A stretch of 64,000 nt of DNA. Source: an uncultured Glaciecola sp. Its GTDB lineage: Bacteria > Pseudomonadota > Gammaproteobacteria > Enterobacterales > Alteromonadaceae. A program made the translations under genes and the position numbers. The DNA lies in contig CANMCE010000015.1 of NCBI GenBank assembly GCA_947496235.1, positions 31,772 through 95,771 on the forward strand. The letters run 5' to 3'. Positions 8,944 through 18,433 of the stretch are shown here, piece by piece (the stretch's first letter is position 1; each line of letters starts with the position of its first letter). The notes below the pieces were generated by a model. That model was given only the letters and a program-made list of their open reading frames with translations, had not been told where the DNA came from and ran no database searches.

Positions 8944-10113
8944 TTAGAAAAAAGCTTGTAAACCTGTTTGGGCTCTACCCAAAATCAAGCCATGAATATC
9001 ATGTGTGCCTTCATAGGTATTGACAGTTTCTAAATTAATCATATGACGGATCACATGAAACTCATCACTAATACCATTGCCCCCATGCATGTCTCTGGCT
9101 TTTCTAGCTATATCTAATGCCTTTCCACAGTTGTTTCGTTTAACCATGGAAATCATCGCAGGATCCATCATATTGTCATCAATTAAACGCCCTACCCTGA
9201 GAGATGCCTGCAGCCCTAATGTAATCTCTGTTTGCATGTCAGCGAGTTTTAATTGATATAATTGGGTTGCTGCCAAGGGTTTCTTAAATTGTTTGCGATC
9301 CAGTCCGTATTGACGAGCAGCATGCCAACAGAATTCTGCGGCCCCTAATACTCCCCAGGAAATGCCATACCTGGCCATATTTAAACAGCTAAATGGCCCC
9401 TTTAAACCTGACACATCGGGTAAAATGGCGTCTTTAGGTACGCTTACATCCTGCATCACAATCTCACCGGTAATGGAAGCTTTTAACGATTGTTTTCCGA
9501 TGATTTTGGATGTTGATAATCCCTTGAATCCCCTTTCTAATATAAATCCGCGGATTTCTTTTTCTGGTAATAATTTAGCCCACACTACAAACACATCGGC
9601 AATTGGACTATTGGTGATCCACATTTTACTGCCGTTTAACACATACCCAGTTGAGGAGCGTCTGGCGGTTGTTTCCATGCCTGCGGGATCTGACCCTGCG
9701 TTGGGTTCTGTTAAACCAAAACAGCCAATGGCTTTTCCACTGGCTAGCGCCGGCAAGTACTTTTGTTTTTGCTGTTCACTGCCAAATTTATTGATAGGAT
9801 GCATGACCAGTGACGATTGCACGCTCATAGCTGAACGATATCCACTATCAACTCTTTCTATTTCACGCGCTATAAGACCATAGCTAACGTAATTAATACC
9901 TGCACATTCATAGCCTTGAATAGTGGCGCCTAACAATCCTGCATCACCCATTTTTCGCATAATGTCAGGATCAAAGCTTTCTTCGCGATTGGCTAATAAA
10001 ATACCCGGCATCAGTTCTTGTTGAGCAAAATCCTTGGCTGACTGTGCAATCGCACGTTCTTCTTCAGATAATTGATTGTCTAAGAGCAACAAATCTTGCC
10101 AATGCTGTAGCAT
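8944..10113 (-). CDS. gcdH: Glutaryl-CoA dehydrogenase
   Basis: This FAD-dependent acyl-CoA dehydrogenase oxidatively decarboxylates glutaryl-CoA to crotonyl-CoA in lysine, hydroxylysine and tryptophan breakdown. GCDH-type signatures are [18 protein letters not shown] and, near the end, [18 protein letters not shown], which contains the catalytic glutamate. The open frame extends to 10206, but the ATG at 10113 is preceded by AAGGAA at good spacing. It also gives 389 residues, close to the family norm of about 395, so I chose it. The extra 31 codons upstream look unrelated. The gene lies 93 bases downstream of the sugar-kinase gene on the same strand and may be co-transcribed, although its pathway is unrelated to sugar catabolism. 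Confidence 0.9.
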   Translation of the reverse strand: MLQHWQDLLLLDNQLSEEERAIAQSAKDFAQQELMPGILLANREESFDPDIMRKMGDAGLLGATIQGYECAGINYVSYGLIAREIERVDSGYRSAMSVQSSLVMHPINKFGSEQQKQKYLPALASGKAIGCFGLTEPNAGSDPAGMETTARRSSTGYVLNGSKMWITNSPIADVFVVWAKLLPEKEIRGFILERGFKGLSTSKIIGKQSLKASITGEIVMQDVSVPKDAILPDVSGLKGPFSCLNMARYGISWGVLGAAEFCWHAARQYGLDRKQFKKPLAATQLYQLKLADMQTEITLGLQASLRVGRLIDDNMMDPAMISMVKRNNCGKALDIARKARDMHGGNGISDEFHVIRHMINLETVNTYEGTHDIHGLILGRAQTGLQAFF

Positions 10114-10206
10114 AAAGGAATTCCTTAATTGGTCAGCCGAGTAGTGTAGTAATTTGAAAAGGTTAACGCCAATAATCTTAATGAATAGTCGCTCTGAAAA
10201 TACCAA

Positions 10207-11070
10207 TCATGCACTTTCTTGCGCTAATAAAAATGCCCCGTATTCCGCTGGATTTTCAGTAAGTTGTAGTTCAATTTCGACCTTTTTCGCGTTCAAAAGT
10301 TGTAAATAAGTCGAGGCTAATCCACCGTCTAAGAAAACCGGTAAGTCAGACAGGTTTTGTTTGATCATGCTAATAAGATAATCAGTGCTTTGTTCTAAAT
10401 AACCTGATGCAAGATGACTACTATTTTTATTCGCAATTATAATGCGCGCCAATTGTGCAAATGTGACCGCAGTGGACTTGGCAAATTCGGTGACTATGCT
10501 AGATTTGTTATCGCCTATTTTTTCTTGTAACGGCGTAAAAATGTTGTCGTAAGCCAATACACCATCTAAAAAAAGTAAATAGTCTTGGATTAACTTTTTA
10601 CCTAAAAACGCCCCACTTGCATTATCGCCTAGTAAAAATCCATGGCCTCCAAATTGACTTATTTCGCCATCAAAATATCTTGCCATGCTAGAGCCTGTGC
10701 CCGTTACAACCAAACCACAATTTTGGTTGTTGTTTGCGGCCACACAAGAAGCTTGTAAGTCGGAAAATACCAAGACATTTTTATATTGACTAAAATGGTC
10801 TTTAAATGCCATACGAGCAGAAGATATAAAAGCGCCGGCACATCCCGCACTTAAAATACACAATTCTGGTTTCTCGATTTTGTTTAACACTTGTTCTTGA
10901 GTAAATATTTGCTCAATTGCATCTTGGATATTTGCCATAGCCAATGGAAAATCGGAAAAAATATTCGCGGGACCAGTCACGCTAAACGCAACAATTTCAC
11001 CCTCAGGCGAATATAAACAAGCGCGACATTTGGTACCACCGCCATCAATGGCAATTACATAGTCAGACAT
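10207..11070 (-). CDS. BadF/BadG/BcrA/BcrD-type sugar kinase, probable MurNAc/GlcNAc kinase
   Basis: The 287-residue protein shows the ASKHA kinase layout. The phosphate-1 motif DGGGTKCRA is at residues 9-17, GPANIF is at about 34, the phosphate-2-like GLVVTGTGSS region is near residue 112, and GFLLGDNASG follows. The BadF/BadG family includes GlcNAc kinases and the MurNAc kinase MurK of Clostridium acetobutylicum. Here the gene is divergent from a murQ operon that encodes a sodium symporter and no PTS. Imported MurNAc would arrive unphosphorylated, so a kinase is needed to make the MurQ substrate MurNAc-6-P. That role is my inference. The specificity between GlcNAc and MurNAc cannot be read from sequence. 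An AGGT box lies 7 bases before the ATG. The divergent promoter region holds a candidate regulator site at 11127-11160. Confidence 0.8.
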   Translation of the reverse strand: MSDYVIAIDGGGTKCRACLYSPEGEIVAFSVTGPANIFSDFPLAMANIQDAIEQIFTQEQVLNKIEKPELCILSAGCAGAFISSARMAFKDHFSQYKNVLVFSDLQASCVAANNNQNCGLVVTGTGSSMARYFDGEISQFGGHGFLLGDNASGAFLGKKLIQDYLLFLDGVLAYDNIFTPLQEKIGDNKSSIVTEFAKSTAVTFAQLARIIIANKNSSHLASGYLEQSTDYLISMIKQNLSDLPVFLDGGLASTYLQLLNAKKVEIELQLTENPAEYGAFLLAQESA

Positions 11071-11126
11071 TCATTGACCTTTTTTGTATATTTATTTGAC
11101 TTTACCTGATATAAAAGCATTAATAA

Positions 11127-11160
11127 ATTATTCCATATTTTTAACTTTAACAAGAATAAT
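11127..11160. promoter_or_regulatory. Candidate MurR/RpiR-type operator, copy 1
   Basis: An interrupted palindrome, ATTATTC-N20-GAATAAT, lies directly before the serine-hydrolase start and in the divergent promoter shared with the sugar kinase. The second copy, at 20378-20411 in the regulator's own divergent promoter, has the same arm sequence and the same 20-base spacing. By hand count 23 of 34 positions agree. RpiR-family proteins bind such interrupted palindromes. That the regulator encoded at 19485-20333 binds here is inference. Confidence 0.5.
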
Positions 11161-11161
11161 C

Positions 11162-12469
11162 ATGAAAAATGCGAGTAAAAATCAATTTTTGCCCCTCAGG
11201 CTACCTGTTTTTCTGGGTTTTCTGAGTTGTTTGGCATCTGTTTTTACTTCTGCATCAGAGACAAATCAAGACAGTAATCAAGATTTTTATTCCAACACTA
11301 TGATCACTTTACCCTATATTCCTGCTAATACAGAAAATAGAAATATTTCGTGCGAACTACCTTTAACGAGTTCGGAAAATCATAGTACAAGCGAAGACAT
11401 AAATTACCATCAATATGGCTGGGAAAAACGAGTATCTGCAGATTGGGATTTTTTTGACATCCCTAGCAAATTAGGCAAAATATTGATAATCGACATCGTA
11501 CAAACGGCCGAAGGTCCGGCTTATCGTTATTTAGCCAATGGTACAAGTCAAGAATTATACGAGCCTTGGAGTTCATCCAAGGTATTTGCCTATACAGGCG
11601 CGCTATCAAAGATGCGCGAACAGCAAATTGGCGTACCTGCTACCGTTGGAGACACAAATGTGTCTGACATGATCACAGGCATACATAGCTATGAAGCCTT
11701 TGGTACTGCTAGCGGCGAGTCCAATAAGTTAGCTACCTTTTTCGCCAACTTGGCTGGCAGAGATTATCTTACTTCTTTGTTTTTCGATAACTGGTTAAAA
11801 CTCAAGCATGATCATGTTTATTTTCGAGGGGCTTATGGACCAGAAGCCTTTGTCCCTTCATCATTCACATGGAATCCTGATGATGCTGAGTCAGTAAAAA
11901 TAACCCCATACATGCAGGCGCAAGATGACCCTGGTTACTTGGCTTACAAATGCACCGATTGCGGACTAACTGGCAACAAACCAATGACAACTTTGGCCCA
12001 AGCTGAATGGTTAAAACGATTGGCAATGCATCAAGCAGACAGTGCTACACAAATGCCGAATCTCACATCAGACGATATTGCCAGCCTGTTCTACGGCACG
12101 GGAAACTCTATTTCAAATGACACCATGGCAGGGATGACCTTGGGTATCTCAACCATGTTGCATAATGCAATCGCCAGCCAACTAGATTCACAAAAAAGTC
12201 CCAAACAAGCCTTGGATGATTTTTCGGATGGCAATTGGCGTGTGTTCCAAAAAATCGGCTGGGGACCAAGTGAAACCCGTGGTACTACTGAAAATGTTGT
12301 ACTAGCGCATGTGTGTTTACCGTCTAAAACTGGTGGTTATCAATTTACTATTGCGGCGCAAACGGCTATTGAAGGTCAAAGCGAAGATTTATTACCTAAC
12401 ACAGGAAAACAGATGCAAAGCTTGCTAAATCAAGCCTTAGCAAGTTACACAACTTTTAAAGCACAATAA
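11162..12469 (+). CDS. Secreted serine hydrolase with SxxK motif (beta-lactamase/PBP-like)
   Basis: The 435-residue protein has an N-terminal hydrophobic export segment (about residues 14-38). It carries a Ser-Ser-Ser-Lys tetrad at 137-140 in PWSSSKVFAYTGA, matching the SxxK nucleophile motif of penicillin-recognising hydrolases. A possible third motif is KIGWG near residue 362. The fold is probably related to class A beta-lactamases or D-Ala-D-Ala peptidases, but overall similarity looks low. I start at 11162, where the signal peptide begins; the frame is open back to 11084 but that stretch has no signal-like or start features. It is the first gene of the plus-strand muropeptide operon and its stop overlaps the next start (TAATG). 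A role in trimming murein peptides is inferred from context. Confidence 0.65.
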   Translation: MKNASKNQFLPLRLPVFLGFLSCLASVFTSASETNQDSNQDFYSNTMITLPYIPANTENRNISCELPLTSSENHSTSEDINYHQYGWEKRVSADWDFFDIPSKLGKILIIDIVQTAEGPAYRYLANGTSQELYEPWSSSKVFAYTGALSKMREQQIGVPATVGDTNVSDMITGIHSYEAFGTASGESNKLATFFANLAGRDYLTSLFFDNWLKLKHDHVYFRGAYGPEAFVPSSFTWNPDDAESVKITPYMQAQDDPGYLAYKCTDCGLTGNKPMTTLAQAEWLKRLAMHQADSATQMPNLTSDDIASLFYGTGNSISNDTMAGMTLGISTMLHNAIASQLDSQKSPKQALDDFSDGNWRVFQKIGWGPSETRGTTENVVLAHVCLPSKTGGYQFTIAAQTAIEGQSEDLLPNTGKQMQSLLNQALASYTTFKAQ

Positions 12470-13596
12470 TGACAGAAAATACAATAACAAGAATAAGCTT
12501 ACATAGTCTGACGGTTCCATTAAAAACACCCTTTCGCACTGCGGTAAGGGAAGTAAATGCAATTGAAGATTTGGTGGTTGTGATTGAACTGGCGTCTGGA
12601 CTTTGTGGCATAGGATCGACCCCTTCTACGCCACAAATTACAGGACAAGATCATGCTAGTGTTATTCAAGAAATAATTGAGCTTTCAGCTGAGCTACTGA
12701 ATAAAAAAGTATCGGTGAAAAGTCCTGAAACTTTGCTAAATGGCTTTACTTCTATTGGAGTGAACACAAAATGTGCCCTTGAAATAGCACTTTACGATAT
12801 AGCAGCCAAGCTAGAAGGAAAGCCTTTATTTCGGTATTTGAATGGTGATTTCTCATTAGATAATCAATTAACCACTGATATCACTATAAGTGCAAATGCA
12901 TTGGATAAAATGCTCGTGGATACCAACACAGCGTTTTCCGATGGATACCGCTGTTTTAAAATAAAAACCGGCAAATATATTGAGCAGGATAAGGACAACT
13001 TATTCGCTTTGCATGAACACTTAAAGTCGCTAGATCAAGATTGCCAAATTAGAATAGACGCTAACCAGGGCTGGACCGTAGATGAAAGCATTGACGTTAT
13101 GCAAGCCCTCGAATCAGCAGGCTGTCAATTTGAGTTATTGGAACAACCCGTAAAGGCAGAGGATATTCAAGGCTTAAAAACGATAAAGACAAAGATTAAA
13201 ACCCCAGTAATGGCGGATGAATCAGCCTTTTCGCTGGCACAAGTTAAACATCTTGTGGAACAACAAGCCGTGGATATTATCAATATTAAATTGGTAAAAA
13301 CAGGCGGTTTGTCTGAGGCAATAAAAATTGCAGAATATTGTCGCCAAAACAAGGTTGTTTGTATGATGGGGTGTATGCTCGAAGGCAGCATAGGCGTTGC
13401 CGCAGCTGCACATTTTAGTAAAAGTCAGCAAGAAACTATAAGGTTTATTGATTTGGATGGACCTACATTAGGCAAGTATGATCCTATTCACGCAACCTTG
13501 TTTGAAAATGCAAAAATTGTCTTAAACAGAACTCCTGGCTTGGGAATACCGACAACAAAAATATTATCGAATACTTTGTATTCTTTCGAAGCTTAA
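12469..13596 (+). CDS. Dipeptide epimerase (L-Ala-D/L-Glu epimerase), enolase superfamily
   Basis: The 375-residue protein belongs to the mandelate racemase/muconate-lactonising group of the enolase superfamily. Visible active-site elements are the KxK motif in CFKIKTGKY, the metal ligands in RIDANQGW, LEQPV and MADESAF, the second-face lysine in INIKLVKTGG, and the terminal GCMLEGSIG loop. The order matches YcjG of E. coli and YkfB of Bacillus, which convert L-Ala-D-Glu from murein into L-Ala-L-Glu so that ordinary dipeptidases can use it. Its start overlaps the preceding stop by one base, showing translational coupling. The alanine racemase follows after 14 bases. Within this locus a murein-dipeptide substrate is very likely. 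Confidence 0.88.
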   Translation: MTENTITRISLHSLTVPLKTPFRTAVREVNAIEDLVVVIELASGLCGIGSTPSTPQITGQDHASVIQEIIELSAELLNKKVSVKSPETLLNGFTSIGVNTKCALEIALYDIAAKLEGKPLFRYLNGDFSLDNQLTTDITISANALDKMLVDTNTAFSDGYRCFKIKTGKYIEQDKDNLFALHEHLKSLDQDCQIRIDANQGWTVDESIDVMQALESAGCQFELLEQPVKAEDIQGLKTIKTKIKTPVMADESAFSLAQVKHLVEQQAVDIINIKLVKTGGLSEAIKIAEYCRQNKVVCMMGCMLEGSIGVAAAAHFSKSQQETIRFIDLDGPTLGKYDPIHATLFENAKIVLNRTPGLGIPTTKILSNTLYSFEA

Positions 13597-13610
13597 CTAA
13601 AGGAAAGAGC

Positions 13611-14699
13611 TTGACTAGAAAAACACACGCGTTAATTGACCTTAATGCCATTGCATCTAATTTCGAGAAGGTAAGTCGACTGGCGCCTGAAAGTCAGCAC
13701 GTTGCCGTGGTTAAGGCCAATAGTTATGGAAATGGTGCTATTCAGGTGGCTAAAAAACTGTCATCTCGCGCAGATATGCTAGCCGTGGCATTTTTTGAAG
13801 AAGCCTTAGCCTTGCGTAAAGCAAACGTGTCCTTACCCATTTTGATTCTTCAAGGGCCACATTCTGCTGAAGATTTGGAATATACAAGAACCCATAACTT
13901 ACATTGGATGTTGCATCAAGAGGAGCAACTACAATGGTTTATTTCCGCTGATAGTGAATATTGCCTGCAAGGTCATCAGTGGATAAAGTTTGATACTGGC
14001 ATGCACAGGTTAGGTTTCCCGATAGAAAAGTTCGAAACTTTAGAACAAGACTACCCTCAGGTATTTAATACATCTGCGGTAATTGCTACTCATCTCGCCC
14101 GTGCCGATGAAGTGGATCAAGGACCTGCATCAGAGCAAATTCATCGCTTTTTATCTCATGTTGATAAGCAAAAATACGCTACGTCAATTGCAAATTCAGC
14201 TGGCACTATTGCATTCCCTATGGCGCGGGCAAATTTCAATAGATTGGGTATCAGCCTTTATGGCTCAAGTCCATTTGATGCAAGTGTACCTTATGACTTA
14301 GCCCCTGTGATGCATCTTTATGCGCCAATAATTTCCATCAGAGAAGTGCCTGCCGGAGATACCGTGGGATATGCAGGTAGTTGGCAGGCAAAGCAAAACA
14401 GTAAAATTGCGACGGTTTCTATTGGTTATGCAGATGGATATCCTCGTCATTTCCCCTCAGGTACCAAAGCTAGCCTAAATGGACAAGATATCTATTTAGC
14501 CGGCAGAGTCTCGATGGACATGCTTACTTTTGATGTCACTCATGTAGAAAATGTAAATCTGGGCGACATGGTGGAATTATGGGGAGCAAACGTCTGTATC
14601 AACGAATTAGCAGCATCTATCAATACTATTGGATATGAATTAATGACAAGAGTTTCTAATCGCGTTCCTCGCTTGTATCTAGGAGAAAACAATGATTGA
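13611..14699 (+). CDS. alr: Alanine racemase
   Basis: The 362-residue PLP enzyme interconverts L- and D-alanine. The PLP lysine lies in VVKANSYGNG near residue 33, and the catalytic tyrosine region is VGYAGSW. RVSMDM and RVSNRVPRLY are typical C-terminal domain motifs. The only plausible start is a TTG at 13611, which has AAAGGAAAG at good spacing. Placed between a murein-dipeptide epimerase and a transporter, it probably converts D-Ala released from muropeptides to L-Ala for catabolism, although a biosynthetic role is possible if no other alr exists. It overlaps the next gene by 8 bases. Confidence 0.92.
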   Translation: MTRKTHALIDLNAIASNFEKVSRLAPESQHVAVVKANSYGNGAIQVAKKLSSRADMLAVAFFEEALALRKANVSLPILILQGPHSAEDLEYTRTHNLHWMLHQEEQLQWFISADSEYCLQGHQWIKFDTGMHRLGFPIEKFETLEQDYPQVFNTSAVIATHLARADEVDQGPASEQIHRFLSHVDKQKYATSIANSAGTIAFPMARANFNRLGISLYGSSPFDASVPYDLAPVMHLYAPIISIREVPAGDTVGYAGSWQAKQNSKIATVSIGYADGYPRHFPSGTKASLNGQDIYLAGRVSMDMLTFDVTHVENVNLGDMVELWGANVCINELAASINTIGYELMTRVSNRVPRLYLGENND

Positions 14700-16266
14700 T
14701 CAGTTTTCACTTTTAGATTGGTCAATTTTCGCCGCGTATGCACTAATTTTGCTCGGCACGGGTGTATATTTAAATAAGAGTGCCAATGACAGCCAAGACT
14801 ACTTTTTGGGTGGTAACAAGATGTCTTTATGGGCCGTTGCTGTTTCTGTGTTGGCAACGTCACAATCTGCAGCGACATTTCTAGGCGGACCTGACCAAGG
14901 TTATAGAGGCAACTTAACTTACCTTTCCTCAAATCTAGCCGGGGTGGTGGCGGCGATTTTTGTGGCCAAATTTCTGTTACCAAAATTTTACCAATATCGA
15001 GTTTTTACGGTGTATGAATTACTCGGTAAACGCTTTGGCGAAAACGCCATGTATCAGGCTGGTTTGGTATATTTATTTGGTCGTTTGTTTGCCAGTGGCG
15101 CTCGATTATTTATGGCTGCTATCGCCATTGCAATGATTCTGTTTGGGGATATTGCACCGGGTAGCGTGATGATATCCATTCTGATCATCGCCGCTGTTGG
15201 TTTTGCCTACACAGTTTACGGCGGAATCCGTAGTGTTATTTATTCAGACGTAGTTCAGTGTGTATTGTATGTTGGCGCTGCTACCATGGTTCTTATCTAT
15301 TTGCTTACCAGTATCCCTGCTGATTTTTCAAGTATTATGCAGGCATTACAAAACCCTGCACCAGGGGAACAATCAAAACTCACCTTCTTTGATTTTTCTT
15401 TAGATTTCAGCAGTGCCGGCGTATTTTCAATATGGTCAGTGCTGACTGGCTTTGTCCTACTTAACATAGCGGCCTTTGGTTTGGACCAAGACGTTTCTCA
15501 ACGAATGCTGACTTGTAAAGATGCGAATAGCGCGACCAAGGCTTTGGTCACCTCAATTATTATGGGAATTCCGGTTGTATTAATTTTCATGTGTATTGGC
15601 TTGTTGCTGTACATATATTACCAACGACCAGAATTGATGATGACAGCCTCAGGCTCCCCTATCCCCGAGTTCCAAGGCCAAACAGTGACTATCTTTATGT
15701 ATTATGTATTGACGGATTTGCCTAACGGGATAAAAGCTGTTGTTACTATTGGCATAATTGCGGCAGCCCTATCTACGCTAAACTCGGGCTTAAACTCGAT
15801 GGCGTCGGTGGCAGTGCAAGACATTTATAAAGATTGGATAAAGAAAGGTCAACCCTTAAGCGAACAACATCTGGTCGCAGCCGGACGAGTTGCTATGGGA
15901 ATAGTGGCGTTAGCATTAAGTGCTATGGCAGCGCTTTGCTATTACTGGCAGCAATACACTGATATGCCGTTACTAAATTTTGCATTAAGTGTAATGGTAT
16001 TTTCCTATAGCGGCTTGCTGGGAATCTATTTTACCGCACTCTTTACCAACAGAGGCTCTTCTAGAAGTATTCTATTAGCGCTTATTTTCGGATTTTTAAC
16101 CCCTTTAAGTATGCAACCTTATATTATGAGTCTGTATCCAGAATCACTGCAGTTTGATCTCGGATTTTCATGGCAACTTATTATCGGAACATTAGTGAGT
16201 TTAAGTATTTGTATGTCGGCTAAATCAACAAATGCCAACTGGCAACAGGAGAGAATGGATGGATAA
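14692..16266 (+). CDS. Sodium:solute symporter (SSS family), probable MurNAc or muropeptide-sugar importer
   Basis: The 524-residue inner-membrane protein has a dozen or more hydrophobic helices and the SSS-family look: N-terminal YFLGGNKMSLWAVAVSV, then SQSAATFLGGPDQGY, and a central ALSTLNSGLNSMASVAVQDI segment typical of the sodium-binding region. It overlaps alr by 8 bases and murQ by 8 bases, so it is tightly coupled to MurNAc catabolism. I recall a MurT-MurK-MurQ arrangement in Tannerella forsythia with a non-PTS transporter; the same logic fits here, with the kinase at 10207-11070. The actual solute (MurNAc, anhydroMurNAc or a disaccharide) is not readable from sequence. Confidence 0.88.
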   Translation: MIDQFSLLDWSIFAAYALILLGTGVYLNKSANDSQDYFLGGNKMSLWAVAVSVLATSQSAATFLGGPDQGYRGNLTYLSSNLAGVVAAIFVAKFLLPKFYQYRVFTVYELLGKRFGENAMYQAGLVYLFGRLFASGARLFMAAIAIAMILFGDIAPGSVMISILIIAAVGFAYTVYGGIRSVIYSDVVQCVLYVGAATMVLIYLLTSIPADFSSIMQALQNPAPGEQSKLTFFDFSLDFSSAGVFSIWSVLTGFVLLNIAAFGLDQDVSQRMLTCKDANSATKALVTSIIMGIPVVLIFMCIGLLLYIYYQRPELMMTASGSPIPEFQGQTVTIFMYYVLTDLPNGIKAVVTIGIIAAALSTLNSGLNSMASVAVQDIYKDWIKKGQPLSEQHLVAAGRVAMGIVALALSAMAALCYYWQQYTDMPLLNFALSVMVFSYSGLLGIYFTALFTNRGSSRSILLALIFGFLTPLSMQPYIMSLYPESLQFDLGFSWQLIIGTLVSLSICMSAKSTNANWQQERMDG

Positions 16267-17173
16267 TGCCGCGCTATTACAACAATTGGAAAAATTAGTT
16301 TCAGAGGGTCGAAATCCACGCACAATGAATCTCGATACCTTGTCTAGTTTGGAATTAGCGAAAATTATAAATGATGAAGACAGGGTAGTCGCAGATGCCG
16401 TGGCAGCTTGTATCGGCGAGATGGCTAAAACTATAGACGCAGTAGTAGCCGCCTTTAACAAAGGTGCTCGTCTAATTTATATAGGCGCAGGCACCAGCGG
16501 CCGCTTGGGCGTTTTGGATGCAGTTGAATGTCGCCCAACTTTCAGCGTTACAGACAATGTAGTGGTTGGCGTGATTGCAGGCGGTGAAAAAGCCCTAATT
16601 CATGCAGTTGAAGGTGCTGAAGATAATTACACTGGAGGTAAACAAGATTTAATTGCCGAAAATCTCAGTTCTGATGATGTGGTGATTGGTAGTTCAGCAT
16701 CAGGTCGAACGCCGTACGTTATGGGCGCTCTTGACTATGCGAATGAACTGGGTTGTGAGACCGCTTGCATTGTATGTAATCCTGAAGCGCCATTATTGAA
16801 AACAGCCCAAATTGGTATTTGTGCCACAGTAGGGCCTGAGTGTTTAACTGGCTCAACTAGAATGAAATCTGGTACTGCGCAAAAACTTATCATGAACACT
16901 ATTAGTACAGCTAGTATGGTCCGTATTGGTAAAGTGTATGAGAATTTAATGGTAGATGTTAATGCCACTAATGAAAAGTTGGTTGCACGCGCTATTCGTA
17001 TTGTTATGCAAGCTACTGAGTGCAGTCAGCAACAAGCAGAAGAGGCCCTAGAAAAGGCCAACAAGAGTGCAAAACTGGCTATTTTGATGATACTTACCGG
17101 GCAAGATGTCGAGCAGGCTAAAGATTTGTTGGATGTGAATTCAGGTAATTTACGCAAGGCAATTTGTCGTTAA
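16259..17173 (+). CDS. murQ: N-acetylmuramic acid 6-phosphate etherase
   Basis: MurQ cleaves the lactyl ether of MurNAc-6-phosphate to give GlcNAc-6-phosphate and D-lactate in the cytoplasm. The SIS-domain hallmark GAGTSGRLGVLDAVECRPTF is present, as are GSSASGRTPYV, GPECLTGSTRMKSGTAQK and VNATNEKL, all typical of the family. The frame is open from 16232, but the ATG at 16259 has an AGGAGA box at ideal spacing and gives 304 residues, close to E. coli MurQ (298), so I chose it. The start overlaps the end of the symporter gene. DUF1343/NamZ follows with a single base between stop and start, so the genes form one transcript. Confidence 0.96.
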   Translation: MDNAALLQQLEKLVSEGRNPRTMNLDTLSSLELAKIINDEDRVVADAVAACIGEMAKTIDAVVAAFNKGARLIYIGAGTSGRLGVLDAVECRPTFSVTDNVVVGVIAGGEKALIHAVEGAEDNYTGGKQDLIAENLSSDDVVIGSSASGRTPYVMGALDYANELGCETACIVCNPEAPLLKTAQIGICATVGPECLTGSTRMKSGTAQKLIMNTISTASMVRIGKVYENLMVDVNATNEKLVARAIRIVMQATECSQQQAEEALEKANKSAKLAILMILTGQDVEQAKDLLDVNSGNLRKAICR

Positions 17174-17174
17174 T

Positions 17175-18347
17175 ATGAAAATACTTCTGAGCATATTCAT
17201 TTTCAATATTGTTTCGCTTTTTATGGTGGGCAATGCAACTGCCATTGAAACGGCATCAATTAAAGTAGGAGCTGCGCAACCAACAAAATACCTGCCATTG
17301 TTACAAGGCAAACGCGTCGGTCTGTTGGTCAATCAAACCTCTTATAACGGTGAGACTCATCTTGTAGATTTTTTGCAAAAAGAAGGCATAAACTTGGTTT
17401 ACCTTTTTGCTCCCGAACATGGTATTCGCGGTAACCTAGGTGCGGGTGAAACCGTTGAAGATGGACGTGATGTAAAAAGTGGTTTACCCATCATTTCAAT
17501 TTACGGAGATTCGAAGAAGCCCTCGCCTGAACTCTTATCAGATCTCGACATCATAGTGTTTGATATTCAGGATGTTGGCACTCGATTTTATACTTACATT
17601 AGTTCCATGCACTACATGATGGAGGCTGCGGCTGAAAATAATGTTGAATTTTTGGTGCTAGACCGCCCAAACCCTAACGGCATGTTCGTCGATGGACCAG
17701 TGTTAGAACCTGAATTTCAGTCGTTTGTGGGAATGCATCCAATACCAGTTTTACATGGTTTGACAGTCGCTGAATTGGCTAGGATGATCAAGGGAGAGAA
17801 CTGGATAAATCAAGCTGAAGCGCTGCAACTACATTGGGTGAAAGTAGAGCACTACAACAAGCAAATGCCCTATGATTTACCAATAGCGCCCTCGCCCAAT
17901 TTGCCTAATGCACAAGCGATCCAACTTTATCCGTCATTATGCTTTTTTGAGCCCACAGTTGTCAGTATTGGAAGAGGAACGGATTTTCCATTTCAGCTCA
18001 TAGGACATGATCAGAAAAAATTGGGAAACTGGCAAATAACACCTAAATCTATGCCATCATCTGCACCTAATCCTAAACTAAAGGGAAAACAATTAGCTGC
18101 AATGGATTTAACCCATTCTTCGATCAAAGGCTTAGATTTGTCTTTGTTCATTGAGACCTTTCACAAATTTTCGGTTCAAGAATTTTATACCTCCACCAGC
18201 TTTATGGACAAGTTAGCAGGTACTGACAAATTGCGCCTTCAAATCGAACAAGGACTCTCCTTTGAAGAGATAAAATCAACTTGGCAGTCTGACCTTAAAG
18301 ATTACAAACAAAAGCGAGCCCCCTATTTATTGTATGCAGAAGACTAA
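17175..18347 (+). CDS. namZ: DUF1343 protein, probable exo-beta-N-acetylmuramidase (NamZ, GH171)
   Basis: The 390-residue protein has a signal peptide ending around NATA (residue 23). Family features are GKRVGLLVNQTS, FAPEHGIRGNLGAGE, IVFDIQDVGTRFYTY, FLVLDRPNPNG and a late PSLCFFEPTVVSIGRGTDFPF. Bacillus subtilis NamZ (YbbC) of this family removes MurNAc from the non-reducing ends of peptide-free glycan chains. In that organism it is also encoded with murQ, murR and an amidase, as here. It should act in the periplasm, supplying MurNAc to the symporter. It ends the plus-strand operon and is followed by a clear hairpin terminator. Confidence 0.88.
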   Translation: MKILLSIFIFNIVSLFMVGNATAIETASIKVGAAQPTKYLPLLQGKRVGLLVNQTSYNGETHLVDFLQKEGINLVYLFAPEHGIRGNLGAGETVEDGRDVKSGLPIISIYGDSKKPSPELLSDLDIIVFDIQDVGTRFYTYISSMHYMMEAAAENNVEFLVLDRPNPNGMFVDGPVLEPEFQSFVGMHPIPVLHGLTVAELARMIKGENWINQAEALQLHWVKVEHYNKQMPYDLPIAPSPNLPNAQAIQLYPSLCFFEPTVVSIGRGTDFPFQLIGHDQKKLGNWQITPKSMPSSAPNPKLKGKQLAAMDLTHSSIKGLDLSLFIETFHKFSVQEFYTSTSFMDKLAGTDKLRLQIEQGLSFEEIKSTWQSDLKDYKQKRAPYLLYAED

Positions 18348-18364
18348 AGCGTTTTAGACATAAT

Positions 18365-18390
18365 AAAGCCCAGCGGGTGCTGGGCTTTCT
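18365..18390. terminator. Terminator between convergent namZ and dps
   Basis: A perfect 10-bp stem (AAAGCCCAGC with GCTGGGCTTT, loop GGGT) sits 17 bases after namZ, with short T-runs on both sides. It can end transcription from both directions. Confidence 0.8.
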
Positions 18391-18433
18391 ACATAATCGA
18401 ATATCGATTTAGAGAGTATTTAAAATTACCACA

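Noticed and set aside
9362..9883. 173-codon plus-strand frame opposite gcdH
   Set aside because: It is antisense to a well-supported acyl-CoA dehydrogenase whose motifs cover the same bases, and its residues show no family features.
14540..14983. 147-codon minus-strand frame across the alr/symporter junction
   Set aside because: It is antisense to two well-supported genes and lacks a start signal or domain.
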